Part shown: one piece after another, positions 33,222 through 42,277 of the stretch
How positions within the stretch are numbered: the first letter of the stretch is position 1
How the letters are laid out: every line of letters begins with the position of its first letter
Assembly (NCBI GenBank): GCA_934726455.1
Contig: CAKVDS010000007.1
Span: forward strand, 3,316 to 67,315
Origin: an uncultured Bacteroidales bacterium
GTDB lineage: Bacteria > Bacteroidota > Bacteroidia > Bacteroidales > UBA932
Direction: 5' to 3'
DNA length: 64,000 bases
The notes under the pieces: model-generated
The model's input: the letters and a program-made list of their open reading frames with translations, nothing else
Told to the model about the DNA's origin: nothing
Databases searched by the model: none
Program-made: the position numbers and the translations under genes

Positions 33222-36200
33222 CAGCTTCAATCTTGATTGTGGTTCCGGCCTTGTCTCCATCAGCTTCCGGCTTCTTTTTCCCGAAGATGCTGCTTATGAA
33301 ATCGCTGAAACCGAGATATTCCTTCTGGTAACTTACACCCACGCCGTTGCGTTGTGAAAGGTCCAGATAACTTGTGTATTCGTCTGCGGAGTGGGAGAAG
33401 ATGTTGAGGCGGAACTTGCCTTCATCGTCCAGTTTTATCTGGATGTCGAGGTCTCCGACCATGTCTCCGCTGCTTGCGGTGTTGTTGTATTTTCTGTTGG
33501 CCACGCTTCCGCCCACTATGACCCTGTCGTTGAACAGTTGCGTCGAAATAGCCACGTCAAACATGTTTGAACCCTGATACGTGCCCTGATAACCTATGCC
33601 GACATCCACGGGGATCTCGAGTTTCTGGAGTATGGAGTTGAGCTGGTTTGACATCAGCTCAGTCACGTTAGACACAAGAATCTCCGAGCCGTTGACGACA
33701 CCGGAATTTTCGTCCGGGATGAATGAACCCATGAGCAGCAGGGCCATGAATTGTTTCTGGACCTTGTCTTCGGTGCTCAGGGCGGCCTCTACGAGAGATT
33801 TCGTCGTAGGGTCGAGGTCCGGGACATTGACGCTGAATCCTATCTTCGGATTTCGTAGCCTGTCGCTGACGGATATGCCGCATTCCACGAGCCTCTTGGT
33901 CCCGGTCTTGCTCTCTTCGGATACGAGAGCAGACAGGGATGCGCGCAGTTTGTAGATGACATTGATGTCGAGTTCGGTGTCGGCTACATCGCCTCCGAAC
34001 TTGATGGAGCTGCCTTCCGCCACGCTGAAGTCCTTGCTGAGGATCCCAGGTATCACGAACTGGTAGTTGCCTTCGCGGATGCTGAATTCTCCGTTGAGGT
34101 CGAATACCGCTTTTGCCGGTCTGAAATGGAGGTTGACATTGCCGTCTCCGCTGAGGCTGGCCACATTGCCGGCGCTCTTGTCAATCTCCACGAATGCCTT
34201 TATCCCCGAGTGTACATTGACGTTGGCATGTATGTCGATGTCGGATTGCCGGCGCTTCCTGTCTTCTATGGAAGAAATCATCTCCTCGTACGGGTCTTTG
34301 ACTTTGGCCGGTTCTGTGAATGTCAGAAGGTCGCTGGTTTTCTCGGCTGCCGTTCCCGACATCGGCACATGTATGTTGCCGTCTCCGACAGTGCTGGCGG
34401 TCGCGTTGATGCTGAGAGCCGTGAACGGTCCGTTTATGCTGGCTCTGCCGCTTGCCTTCAGCAGCCCGTAGACTCCGCTGCTGCGCTGCGGGCTGTCTAT
34501 GAGTTTGAGGTTGTTGAAACTTATTTCAGATTTGAGAGAGAAATTCTTGAGGTGGTCGTAGTCGATGCCGCCTGAGATGAGACCGCTGCCTCCGGCATCG
34601 TCTCTCAATTGCAGGCCGCTGAACCGGACACCGTCCCCGGCGACCTCAAGCGGCCCGTTGACAGTGTAGAGGACGCCTGTGTATGATGGCCTCAATTTGG
34701 CATCGTTGAGCATCAGGTTCTTGCTTGACAGGTACATGTTGCCTGTCTGGCCGTCGAGCCTGAGGCTTCCGCTGACGCTTCCGTCAAGTTCGCTGAAGAT
34801 TTCCGTCAGAAAAGGCCCGGCAATCTCGAGAGGAAGCCTGTCGAGCTCTGCATCAAGGTATATCCTGCCGTCGTCCGGAAAATACATTCCGGTGGCATAC
34901 AACGGGTTGCGGCCTTCAAGTTCGTTGCGCAGATAGATGTTGATGTCGTCTCCGCCATCTTCGAGGATGCTGGCCAGCTGGAGACTTCCCGCGTCTGTGC
35001 CCCCGATTCTCAGGGAGTCTATCCTCATGTCCATCAGCATGCCCTTGGCCCTGCCGGAGCGTGACGTGAGCATGGCTTTGCCGTCAGCCGTTCCGCGTAT
35101 TCCGTAACTGCGGGGCAGAAAATCGTCTGTCTGGGCGAGATCGAGCCCCTTGATGGACAGTGAGAGCGTGTCGTCCCTTTCTTGCGATATGCCGCCGTCC
35201 ACGCTTATGACCTGATCTCCGTTGCTGATGCGGAAGCCCTTGACATAGACGTCTTTGCCGCGGATGACCACGTCCGATTCCCCGATGTCCCAGACCCCGT
35301 TGCCTGCCGAGATGTATGACTCGAGAGGGCGTGCCTTGATGACGAGGGTGTTGGTGGAGTCGCGGTAGAACTCACCGTTGGCATACAGTTCTCCGGAGCC
35401 GCCCGACAGGGAGAAGCTCTCGAACCGCAGACTTGCGGACAGGGTGTTGTCTTTGGCCAGAAGGCTGATGTCCGGCCGGTCAAGGTCGAACTTGCCGCTC
35501 TTGAAGTTCTGTCCTATAAGGCTGACGCTCAGGCTTTCTCCGAGGTTGTCGAACTGCAGGTCGGCATCTTTGATGAAAGTCGTGCCATAAGCCAGCCGGG
35601 AAGATGTGGCGTTGCCTACAAGTTCGCCGCTGCGCGATATGCTTATGGTGGCTCTGGTGCTGTCAGCTATGTACAGGCCCGGGAAAACGAAAGACAGGAG
35701 CCCCCTTGAATCATGCATCAGCAGGTCAAGGTCGTATTTGCCGTGCATGGCGTCCGTTTTGGTGTCGGGGTAGAGTGCCGGCAATTCCCTCCTTGTCGTG
35801 ATGTCCTGCAGGTCTTCTACAAATTCGGCTATGCTCCCGCTTCCTGATATGAACAGGTCTGCGAACCCGGAATCAATGCTGAGGCACTGCTCCTCTGCGA
35901 TGTTGTATAACTTGAAGTCTATGTCGCCGAGGTCTGTGAGTCCGTTGTTGTTCCGGAGCCTGATGTTTCCGATCTTGACGGAACCGTTGACGGCTTTGCC
36001 GTTTTGCCTGACATCCCCGGTGATTTTCATCGCCGTGCGGGAAGTCCCACGCTTGCGGTCTATGCCGAGTTTCTGCAGGTCAAGATTGGCAAGATCCGCG
36101 TTGAGCCTCAAGGATTTTCCGCCATCCTGACCGAAGACAGCCTCTGCATCCATGGACATCAGCAGATTCGGGTCGGTGCTGCCGAATATGAGGCTTGCCC

Positions 36201-37749
36201 CGTCGGCATTCAGATGGCCTTTGGCGGTGATGTCCTTGAAATCATATCCGACTGCGTTCAGCCTGACGAGTTTGAGTGAATCGAGCCTTATGTCGGGGCG
36301 CCCTTTGCCTAATGTGCCTCTGGCTTCAGTGTAAATGTCGCACCTGCCAAGACCTTGCAAGCCGCTGACTGCGCCTATGTCGAGCGCGGCGGTCCCGAGT
36401 CTGAGCCCGACTTCGGTGTCCCTGCGCCTGTCAAGGAGATTCCTCACATCGGCTTCGAGTTTCAGCCTTCCGGCTTCCGAGCGCAGATGGACTGTGCCTT
36501 TGAGCCTGTTCAGCGGTCCTTTGGCCGAGGCGTTGAGTGTGAAGTGCTGGCCTCTGCCGATCGTGTGCGGTATTTTGATGCCCGAAGGGACTATCCCTGC
36601 GGAGATCTTCCTTATGCCTGAAGCGGTGAAATGAAGCCCTTTCAAATCTACCGAGGCCATCATCCCTTGTATGTCCGGCATCCCTGTCGCGGAGCAGTCC
36701 AGCCCATCCAGTCTGATGCCGCTCTCGGGGTCGTAGAAACTCAGTCCCTCCACATGCAGGTCGTTGACATAGCCTCTGACGTGGCCTCCGTTGAGATCGA
36801 GCCGGGTAGAGCAGTTGCGGAACACCGAGTTCGCGAAGAATGACAAGCTGTGCAATGTGAGTTTTGAACGGGAGATTTCGCCCTCCATGAGGACTTCGCT
36901 CACATATTTCGAAAACGAGCGGGCGTTCTCGTATCCCATCGAATAATATTTGACGTTGATCTCGGACCATGGATCGCGCAGCCGTATGTCTTCCACTATG
37001 GTTTTTCCCGGACCGACAGAACACATGGCGGAGAGGTTGAGCATTATGTATCCGGATTTCTCTGTGAGACTCAACTTGTCCAGCGTAGCCTTCACCCTCC
37101 CGTCGGTCATCTTTATGCCGTGTCCCTTGAGGCTGCTGATGAGGACATCGAGGTCATCGAAGTTCATCGCCCCGTCCTTGTATTTGACTTTTTGCGGCTT
37201 GAAACTGTTGAGCCTGAAGCGGAAGTTGCTCACGCTCACTCTCCCTACCGAGAAAAGTTCCCCTTTCAAGGCTTTCTTTTCTTTCTTCTTGCCTCCCAGC
37301 CCGAAAGCCCTTTCTATGTTTGTGATGTTTTTCTTGCCTCCCGGCACGCTGTTGGGTTCCAGGGTCAGGTGGAATTCACCTCCGTCTACCCTGACTCTCC
37401 CGACACGTATGCTTCCGGGTTTCAGAAGGCTCGGGACGGAAAAAGTGGCCGTGACTGTCTTGGCCGTGAGTATGGTGTCCACTTTCTCCCACCCGCGGGC
37501 GTTGACATCTTCCGTATACGGATTCTTGTCGAGGATGAGGATGTTCTTGATTACCAGAGCCCCTGACGGGATGATCTTGATCTGGTCATACATGATCCGC
37601 CCGTCGGCTGCGGAAGTGAGACGGGCCAGCGCATATTTTGAGAGCCGTGTCTGGACCGGAGGAGTCTGGACGGCAAACAGGGCCGCCAACACCAGCACTG
37701 CCGCCAGTCCGATGATTCTTGCCGCTATGTATGAGCCTTTCCTGTACAT
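33175..37749 (-). CDS. tamB: TamB-like translocation/assembly module protein
   Basis: 1524 residues from ATG 37749, 10 bases after a perfect -7 box; the in-frame extension to 37800 crosses that box. One N-terminal membrane anchor (IAARIIGLAAVLVLAALFAV), a very long beta-rich repetitive middle, and the C-terminal DUF490/TamB domain (FDLNGEFSIREGNYQFVIPG, then GGDVADTELDINVIYKLRAS, and the FMALLLMGSF motif). TamB-like proteins span the periplasm and are implicated in outer-membrane protein assembly or phospholipid transport. The 3' end overlaps the RsmI-like gene by 47 bases. Confidence 0.9.
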   Translation of the reverse strand: MYRKGSYIAARIIGLAAVLVLAALFAVQTPPVQTRLSKYALARLTSAADGRIMYDQIKIIPSGALVIKNILILDKNPYTEDVNARGWEKVDTILTAKTVTATFSVPSLLKPGSIRVGRVRVDGGEFHLTLEPNSVPGGKKNITNIERAFGLGGKKKEKKALKGELFSVGRVSVSNFRFRLNSFKPQKVKYKDGAMNFDDLDVLISSLKGHGIKMTDGRVKATLDKLSLTEKSGYIMLNLSAMCSVGPGKTIVEDIRLRDPWSEINVKYYSMGYENARSFSKYVSEVLMEGEISRSKLTLHSLSFFANSVFRNCSTRLDLNGGHVRGYVNDLHVEGLSFYDPESGIRLDGLDCSATGMPDIQGMMASVDLKGLHFTASGIRKISAGIVPSGIKIPHTIGRGQHFTLNASAKGPLNRLKGTVHLRSEAGRLKLEADVRNLLDRRRDTEVGLRLGTAALDIGAVSGLQGLGRCDIYTEARGTLGKGRPDIRLDSLKLVRLNAVGYDFKDITAKGHLNADGASLIFGSTDPNLLMSMDAEAVFGQDGGKSLRLNADLANLDLQKLGIDRKRGTSRTAMKITGDVRQNGKAVNGSVKIGNIRLRNNNGLTDLGDIDFKLYNIAEEQCLSIDSGFADLFISGSGSIAEFVEDLQDITTRRELPALYPDTKTDAMHGKYDLDLLMHDSRGLLSFVFPGLYIADSTRATISISRSGELVGNATSSRLAYGTTFIKDADLQFDNLGESLSVSLIGQNFKSGKFDLDRPDISLLAKDNTLSASLRFESFSLSGGSGELYANGEFYRDSTNTLVIKARPLESYISAGNGVWDIGESDVVIRGKDVYVKGFRISNGDQVISVDGGISQERDDTLSLSIKGLDLAQTDDFLPRSYGIRGTADGKAMLTSRSGRAKGMLMDMRIDSLRIGGTDAGSLQLASILEDGGDDINIYLRNELEGRNPLYATGMYFPDDGRIYLDAELDRLPLEIAGPFLTEIFSELDGSVSGSLRLDGQTGNMYLSSKNLMLNDAKLRPSYTGVLYTVNGPLEVAGDGVRFSGLQLRDDAGGSGLISGGIDYDHLKNFSLKSEISFNNLKLIDSPQRSSGVYGLLKASGRASINGPFTALSINATASTVGDGNIHVPMSGTAAEKTSDLLTFTEPAKVKDPYEEMISSIEDRKRRQSDIDIHANVNVHSGIKAFVEIDKSAGNVASLSGDGNVNLHFRPAKAVFDLNGEFSIREGNYQFVIPGILSKDFSVAEGSSIKFGGDVADTELDINVIYKLRASLSALVSEESKTGTKRLVECGISVSDRLRNPKIGFSVNVPDLDPTTKSLVEAALSTEDKVQKQFMALLLMGSFIPDENSGVVNGSEILVSNVTELMSNQLNSILQKLEIPVDVGIGYQGTYQGSNMFDVAISTQLFNDRVIVGGSVANRKYNNTASSGDMVGDLDIQIKLDDEGKFRLNIFSHSADEYTSYLDLSQRNGVGVSYQKEYLGFSDFISSIFGKKKPEADGDKAGTTIKIEADGQRKTVSDTLSLGK

Positions 37750-37759
37750 TCCTAATTTA

Positions 37760-37767
37760 CAAATATA
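37760..37767 (-). promoter_or_regulatory. tamB promoter: -7 box TATATTTG
   Basis: Perfect TAnnTTTG on the minus strand, 10 bases before the tamB ATG and 11 bases from the opposing tsaD box. Confidence 0.6.
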
Positions 37768-37778
37768 ATTGTTTTTGT

Positions 37779-37786
37779 TAACTTTG
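37779..37786 (+). promoter_or_regulatory. tsaD promoter: -7 box TAACTTTG
   Basis: Perfect TAnnTTTG, 20 bases before the tsaD ATG. The tamB box lies 11 bases away on the other strand, so the two polymerase footprints overlap. Confidence 0.6.
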
Positions 37787-37806
37787 CGGACTTTTACCAA
37801 GCGAAT

Positions 37807-38835
37807 ATGTCAGACATCATCCTCGGAATCGAATCCTCATGCGACGACACCTCGGCCGCCGTGCTCAAAGACGGGTATCTGCTTTCCAATGTCATCGCGA
37901 GTCAGGATGTGCACCGTGCTTACGGCGGTGTCGTGCCCGAACTTGCATCCAGAGCCCATGAACTCAACATAGTGCCGGTTGTCAGCGAGGCTCTTTCCCG
38001 TGCCGGGCTCAAGCCTTCCGATCTCACCGCGATTGCATTCACGCGCGGCCCAGGGCTGCTTGGATCACTGCTTGTCGGGACTTCATTTGCAAAGGCGATG
38101 GGGCTGGCTCTCGATATTCCGATCGTGATGGTCAATCATCTTCAGGGCCACATCCTGGCCAATTTCATCAAGGTGCCGGACAAGCCTGTCCGTGAGCCGT
38201 CCTTCCCGTACCTGTGTCTGCTTGTCAGCGGAGGCAACTCGCAGATAGTGAGGGTGGATGATCCTTTGCATCTGGAGATTCTCGGCCAGACCATCGACGA
38301 TGCTGTCGGAGAGGCGTTCGACAAATGCTCAAAGATGATGGGCCTGGGGTATCCGGGCGGCCCGATCATCGACCGGCTCGCAAAGCAGGGTGATCCGGAG
38401 CGCTTCAAATTCGCCAAACCTCATATTCCCGGGCTGGACTACAGCTTCAGCGGCATCAAGACATCCCTGCTGTATTTCGTGCGGGACGAGATGGCCAAGG
38501 ACCCCGACTTCATGGAGAAAAACAAGGAGGACATCTGCGCGTCTTTCCAGAAAGCCTTGATAGACATACTGATGGACAAGCTTGTCAAAGCCGCAAAGCA
38601 GACCGGCATCAAGGAGATAACAATAGGCGGGGGAGTGTCTGCCAACAGCGGACTCCGCACCCGTATCGAGGAGGAGGGACGCCGCCGCGGCTGGAACACC
38701 TATCTTCCGGAATTCCGTTTCACTACCGACAATGCGGCGATGATCGCAGTCGCCGGATATTATCACTACCTCGCCGGGGAGCGTACTCCGCTCGACATCG
38801 CCCCGGTTTCAAGGGTTTCCGGTTTTGAGCAATGA
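37807..38835 (+). CDS. tsaD: tRNA threonylcarbamoyltransferase TsaD
   Basis: 342 residues. ASKHA fold with GIESSCDDTSAAVL at the start and the metal-binding VNHLQGHI (His111, His115); GGGVSANSGLR and FTTDNAAMIA complete the active site. TsaD transfers the threonylcarbamoyl group to A37 of ANN-decoding tRNAs, working with TsaB/TsaE and TsaC, which are not in this window. It is the first gene of a two-gene unit; its stop overlaps the next start (ATGA). Confidence 0.97.
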   Translation: MSDIILGIESSCDDTSAAVLKDGYLLSNVIASQDVHRAYGGVVPELASRAHELNIVPVVSEALSRAGLKPSDLTAIAFTRGPGLLGSLLVGTSFAKAMGLALDIPIVMVNHLQGHILANFIKVPDKPVREPSFPYLCLLVSGGNSQIVRVDDPLHLEILGQTIDDAVGEAFDKCSKMMGLGYPGGPIIDRLAKQGDPERFKFAKPHIPGLDYSFSGIKTSLLYFVRDEMAKDPDFMEKNKEDICASFQKALIDILMDKLVKAAKQTGIKEITIGGGVSANSGLRTRIEEEGRRRGWNTYLPEFRFTTDNAAMIAVAGYYHYLAGERTPLDIAPVSRVSGFEQ

Positions 38836-40346
38836 AAGAATTCGAGATTGTATGCCCGCTGACGCGTGAACCGCGCCTCAAGGAGATCGAGGCCAAGGCC
38901 GGAGGATTGAAATGGGTCCTGAAAAAACGCTCCATCGACGCCCGCAAGGAGCCGGTGTGGCGCTACAGGTACGAGGCGTACGGCCCGGAGGACCATTATG
39001 AACCGTATACCCTGCCGGACTATCCGGATGTCCATGGCGCTGAACCGGTGACAGTAGTGGGCGCGGGCCCTGCCGGGATGTTCGCTTCCCTTAAACTCAT
39101 CTCTCTGGGACTCAGGCCAGTAATCCTTGAACGCGGCAAAGATGTGCACGCACGCAAGATAGACATGGCACGCCTGTCCCGTGAGGGGGAGGTCAACCCG
39201 GACTCGAACTACTGCTATGGGGAGGGCGGTGCCGGGGCCTTTTCCGACGGCAAGCTCTATACCCGCTCTTCAAAGAGGGGGGACATACGGGAAGTGCTCC
39301 ATCTCCTTGTCAAGTTCGGGGCCAGTCCGGACATCCTCATCGACGCCCATCCGCATATAGGCTCGGACAAACTGCCGCTCATAGTCGAGAACATCCGCAA
39401 ATTCATAGTGGAGAAGGGCGGAGAATACCATTTCAATTCCCGCGTGGAGTCCATTGTCCGCCGCGAAGACGGCTCTCTGGAGGTCGGGACGGCTGCCGGG
39501 GAGAAATATGCCTCATCCAGAGTCATTCTTGCTACTGGACACTCGGCCCGCGACATATATGAAATGCTGCATGCCGCCGGAGGAGAACTTGAAGCCAAGG
39601 GCTTTGCCCTCGGGGTGAGGGTGGAGCATCCGCAGGAGAAGATCAACTGGTGCCAGTATCACGGGCAGTGGAAGCCGGGCGTGCCTGCCGCTGAATATTC
39701 TTTCGTGGAACAGGTGGACGGCAGGGGAGTGTTCTCTTTCTGCATGTGCCCGGGCGGCATACTGGTGCCGTCATCCACAGAGCCCGGGACAGTCGTGCTC
39801 AACGGCATGTCCAACTCCTCGCGAAACGGCAAGTTTGCCAATGCCGGTGTCGTGGTACAGATTGAACCTGACGATGTTCCGGGCGAGGGGCCATTCAAGC
39901 TGATGGATTTCCAGCACGGGGTTGAGAGGGACATGTATGAATATGCTTCGCGCCATGGCGGGGTGAACCCTATGGCCGCACCGGCCCAGCGGATGGAGGA
40001 TTTCTGCCAGGGCAGGGTTTCCAAGACAATGCCGCCTACCAGCTATCATCCGGGGGTGGTGAGTGCGCCCTTGCACGAACTTCTTCCGCCTCTTGTCGCC
40101 GACCGTCTCAGGAAAGCTTTCCCACGGGTCAGGATGCGCAACTATTACACCAATGCGGCGCTTCTGCTCGGCGTGGAGTCCCGCACATCTTCCCCGGTGC
40201 GGGTGCCGAGGGATGGAGAGACTTATGAATATGTCTCGATGAAAGGTTTGTACCCTTGCGGAGAGGGTGCCGGATATGCCGGAGGCATAGTGTCCAGCGC
40301 CATGGACGGCATCAATGTGGCCGTCGCTATTGCCGCTTCGCTTTAG
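38832..40346 (+). CDS. FAD-dependent oxidoreductase
   Basis: 504 residues. An N-terminal domain of about 70 residues (CPLTREPRLKEIEAKAGGLKWVLKKRSIDARK) precedes the dinucleotide-binding VVGAGPAGMFASLKLISLG; later SNYCYGEGGAGAFSDGKLYTR, VILATGHSARDIYEML and the terminal GEGAGYAGGIVSSAMDGI. This is a conserved, uncharacterised flavoprotein dehydrogenase family; the substrate is unknown. It is translationally coupled to tsaD and converges on mnmA, sharing the stop tetranucleotide TTAG at 40343-40346. Confidence 0.87.
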   Translation: MKEFEIVCPLTREPRLKEIEAKAGGLKWVLKKRSIDARKEPVWRYRYEAYGPEDHYEPYTLPDYPDVHGAEPVTVVGAGPAGMFASLKLISLGLRPVILERGKDVHARKIDMARLSREGEVNPDSNYCYGEGGAGAFSDGKLYTRSSKRGDIREVLHLLVKFGASPDILIDAHPHIGSDKLPLIVENIRKFIVEKGGEYHFNSRVESIVRREDGSLEVGTAAGEKYASSRVILATGHSARDIYEMLHAAGGELEAKGFALGVRVEHPQEKINWCQYHGQWKPGVPAAEYSFVEQVDGRGVFSFCMCPGGILVPSSTEPGTVVLNGMSNSSRNGKFANAGVVVQIEPDDVPGEGPFKLMDFQHGVERDMYEYASRHGGVNPMAAPAQRMEDFCQGRVSKTMPPTSYHPGVVSAPLHELLPPLVADRLRKAFPRVRMRNYYTNAALLLGVESRTSSPVRVPRDGETYEYVSMKGLYPCGEGAGYAGGIVSSAMDGINVAVAIAASL

Positions 40347-41611
40347 ATGACCCCGCTCCCGAGCATTTCCCCGTCAGAGGCGTACCATACTGCGAACTGT
40401 CCCGGGGTGATGCTGCGCTGCGGCTTGTCGAAGAGGATGAACAGGCCGTTTCCCCTCATCAGCAGGGTCGCGTCCTGAAGCGGCTGGCGGTAGCGTATCC
40501 TTACCCTGTACCTGCGTTGTTCTCCGATTTCCATTTTCTCTGAAGGACGTATCCAGTGCATCTCTTCCGGGCTGATCCTCAAGCAGCTGCGCATCAGCCC
40601 TTTATGCTCCTCTCCCTCTCCGACATAGATTGTATTGCTTGCCGTATCGGTGGCTATCACGAACAGCGGATGGGCGTGCCCGCCGATGGAGAGCCCGCGG
40701 CGCTGGCCTATCGTGTAGAACTGCGCCCCCTCGTGCTTTCCGATGATGGCACCGTAAGGATTGGCTTTGTATCTGGTCTTTTTTGTGTGATGCTTCCCGG
40801 AGCGGTAGGTCTCTGTCTCGAAGCGTATGTCGCTGTAGTCGACAGGAGTTGAAAGTTCATACAGTTCCTCGTCCGAGGCTTCCACTCCTTTTGCCTGGAT
40901 TCCGGTGTCCTTTGCGTATTTCTCCGAATCGGCATAGTATCTGTCGAACACCTCCACCACATCTCCCTCTCTGGACTCCAGCTTCTGCTGCAGGAATACC
41001 GGCAAGTCAACCTTGCCCACGAAGCAGATGCCCTGGGAGTCTTTCTTGTCGGCTGAAGGAAGGTCCGCTTCTCTGGCCAGCCTGCGGACTTCAGGCTTGC
41101 AGATGTCCCCGATGGGGAAAAGAGCCTTGGACAACTGCTCTTGATTCAGTTGGCACAGGAAGTAGCTCTGGTCCTTGTTCGGGTCGCTGCCCTCGAGTAT
41201 GCGGCAGCTTCCGTCCGGCAGAGTTTCTTTTCGGCAGTAATGTCCGGTAGCCACCATGTCCGCCCCCAGTTTCTGCGCGGCCTTGAGGAAGGCGTCGAAC
41301 TTTATTTCCCGGTTGCAGAGCACATCGGGATTGGGTGTCCGCCCATGTGCGTATTCATCGAACATGTAGTCCACCACCCGTTTCCTGTATTCTTTGCTGA
41401 GATCCACGAAATAAAAGGGGATACCTATCTTTCTGGCCACCATCTCGGCCACGAAGCGGTCCTCCTCCCATTCGCAGTCCCCGTGCAGGGTCCCTTCGGT
41501 GTCATGCCAGTTCTGCATGAACATCGCGAACACATCATATCCCTGTCTTTTGAGAAGCAGTGCAGCCACGCTGGAGTCCACTCCGCCCGACAATCCTACG
41601 CAAATTTTCAT
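40343..41611 (-). CDS. mnmA: tRNA-specific 2-thiouridylase MnmA
   Basis: 422 residues from ATG 41611; the in-frame extension would cross the promoter box. PP-loop GLSGGVDSS (6-14), catalytic cysteines in NPDVLCNREIKF and SQGICFVGKVDL, and ATGHYCRK between them. MnmA thiolates U34 of Lys, Glu and Gln tRNAs using sulfur from a cysteine-desulfurase relay. The middle insert (KDTGIQAKGVEASDEELYELSTP) makes it longer than E. coli MnmA. Divergent from cdd. Confidence 0.95.
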   Translation of the reverse strand: MKICVGLSGGVDSSVAALLLKRQGYDVFAMFMQNWHDTEGTLHGDCEWEEDRFVAEMVARKIGIPFYFVDLSKEYRKRVVDYMFDEYAHGRTPNPDVLCNREIKFDAFLKAAQKLGADMVATGHYCRKETLPDGSCRILEGSDPNKDQSYFLCQLNQEQLSKALFPIGDICKPEVRRLAREADLPSADKKDSQGICFVGKVDLPVFLQQKLESREGDVVEVFDRYYADSEKYAKDTGIQAKGVEASDEELYELSTPVDYSDIRFETETYRSGKHHTKKTRYKANPYGAIIGKHEGAQFYTIGQRRGLSIGGHAHPLFVIATDTASNTIYVGEGEEHKGLMRSCLRISPEEMHWIRPSEKMEIGEQRRYRVRIRYRQPLQDATLLMRGNGLFILFDKPQRSITPGQFAVWYASDGEMLGSGVI

Positions 41612-41631
41612 CTCCCTGTTTTTAATATCCG

Positions 41632-41639
41632 CAAAATTA
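41632..41639 (-). promoter_or_regulatory. mnmA promoter: -7 box TAATTTTG
   Basis: Perfect TAnnTTTG on the minus strand, 20 bases before the mnmA ATG and only 4 bases from the cdd box on the other strand. Confidence 0.6.
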
Positions 41640-41643
41640 GTCA

Positions 41644-41651
41644 TATATTTG
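41644..41651 (+). promoter_or_regulatory. cdd promoter: -7 box TATATTTG
   Basis: Perfect TAnnTTTG, 21 bases before the cdd ATG at 41673. Confidence 0.6.
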
Positions 41652-41672
41652 GGAAGTTTAACCACATTGCAG

Positions 41673-42146
41673 ATGTTGACCAAAGATATACACATCCAAT
41701 ATCAGCAGTATTCCTCCATAGATGAATTGCTGCCGGAGGACAGGGAACTCGCCTGTGAGGCGATAGAGGCGATGTCAGGCGCTTACGCTCCATATTCCCA
41801 TTTCCATGTGGGGGCCGCAGTCCGGATCTCCAACGGACAGATAGTCCGCGGGGCCAACCAGGAGAATGCGGCCTTCCCGTCAGGCTTGTGTGCAGAGCGC
41901 ACGGCGATGTTTGCAGCCGGATCCAAATACCCGGACAAGGACATGCTCAGCATCGCTGTGGCGGGCGGGGTTCACGGCCGCCTCGGCTCCACTCCTGCAA
42001 CTCCTTGCGGTGCCTGCCGTCAGGTGATGGCCCAGTATCAGGCCAAGTCAGGGAAACCGATGTCAGTGCTGATGATCGCTTCGGACAAGATCCTTAAATT
42101 TGAGAAAGTGGACGACATTCTCCCGATGATATTCAACTGCATTTGA
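41673..42146 (+). CDS. cdd: Cytidine deaminase
   Basis: 157 residues from ATG 41673, downstream of its promoter box; the open frame continues upstream but lies over mnmA. Zinc site: CAERTAMF (Cys73, catalytic Glu75) and PCGACRQ (Cys112, Cys115). AYAPYSHFHVGAA and ANQENAAFPSG bind the nucleoside. Converts cytidine and deoxycytidine to uridine forms in pyrimidine salvage; homotetrameric class by length. Confidence 0.95.
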   Translation: MLTKDIHIQYQQYSSIDELLPEDRELACEAIEAMSGAYAPYSHFHVGAAVRISNGQIVRGANQENAAFPSGLCAERTAMFAAGSKYPDKDMLSIAVAGGVHGRLGSTPATPCGACRQVMAQYQAKSGKPMSVLMIASDKILKFEKVDDILPMIFNCI

Positions 42147-42154
42147 TTTTTTGC

Positions 42155-42162
42155 TATATTTG
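42155..42162 (+). promoter_or_regulatory. SRP RNA promoter: -7 box TATATTTG
   Basis: Perfect TAnnTTTG, ending 4 bases before the inferred 5' end of the SRP RNA at about 42167. Confidence 0.7.
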
Positions 42163-42166
42163 CAAC

Positions 42167-42262
42167 GGGAAAGTCGTACACGACCAGCTCCCTCCAAATC
42201 CTCCAGGGCCGGAAGGCAGCAAAGGTAGGAGGTCGTAGCGGTGCGATGTGCTAAGCTTTCCC
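42167..42262 (+). ncRNA. ffs: Signal recognition particle RNA, small bacterial type
   Basis: The conserved SRP Alu-less apical hairpin is present: GGGCCGGAAGGCAGCAAAGG with CTCCAAATCCTCC on the 5' side and GTAGGAGG on the 3' side. GGGAAAG (42167-42173) pairs with CTTTCCC (42256-42262), closing the molecule, and six T follow (42263-42268), so the closing stem also serves as terminator. About 96 nt. It binds Ffh to target membrane proteins. A -7 box lies 4 bases upstream. Confidence 0.93.
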
Positions 42263-42277
42263 TTTTTTGTTTTCCCG

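Noticed and set aside
41499..41672. Upstream extension of cytidine deaminase
   Set aside because: It runs over mnmA and across the cdd promoter; the conserved domain starts after 41673.
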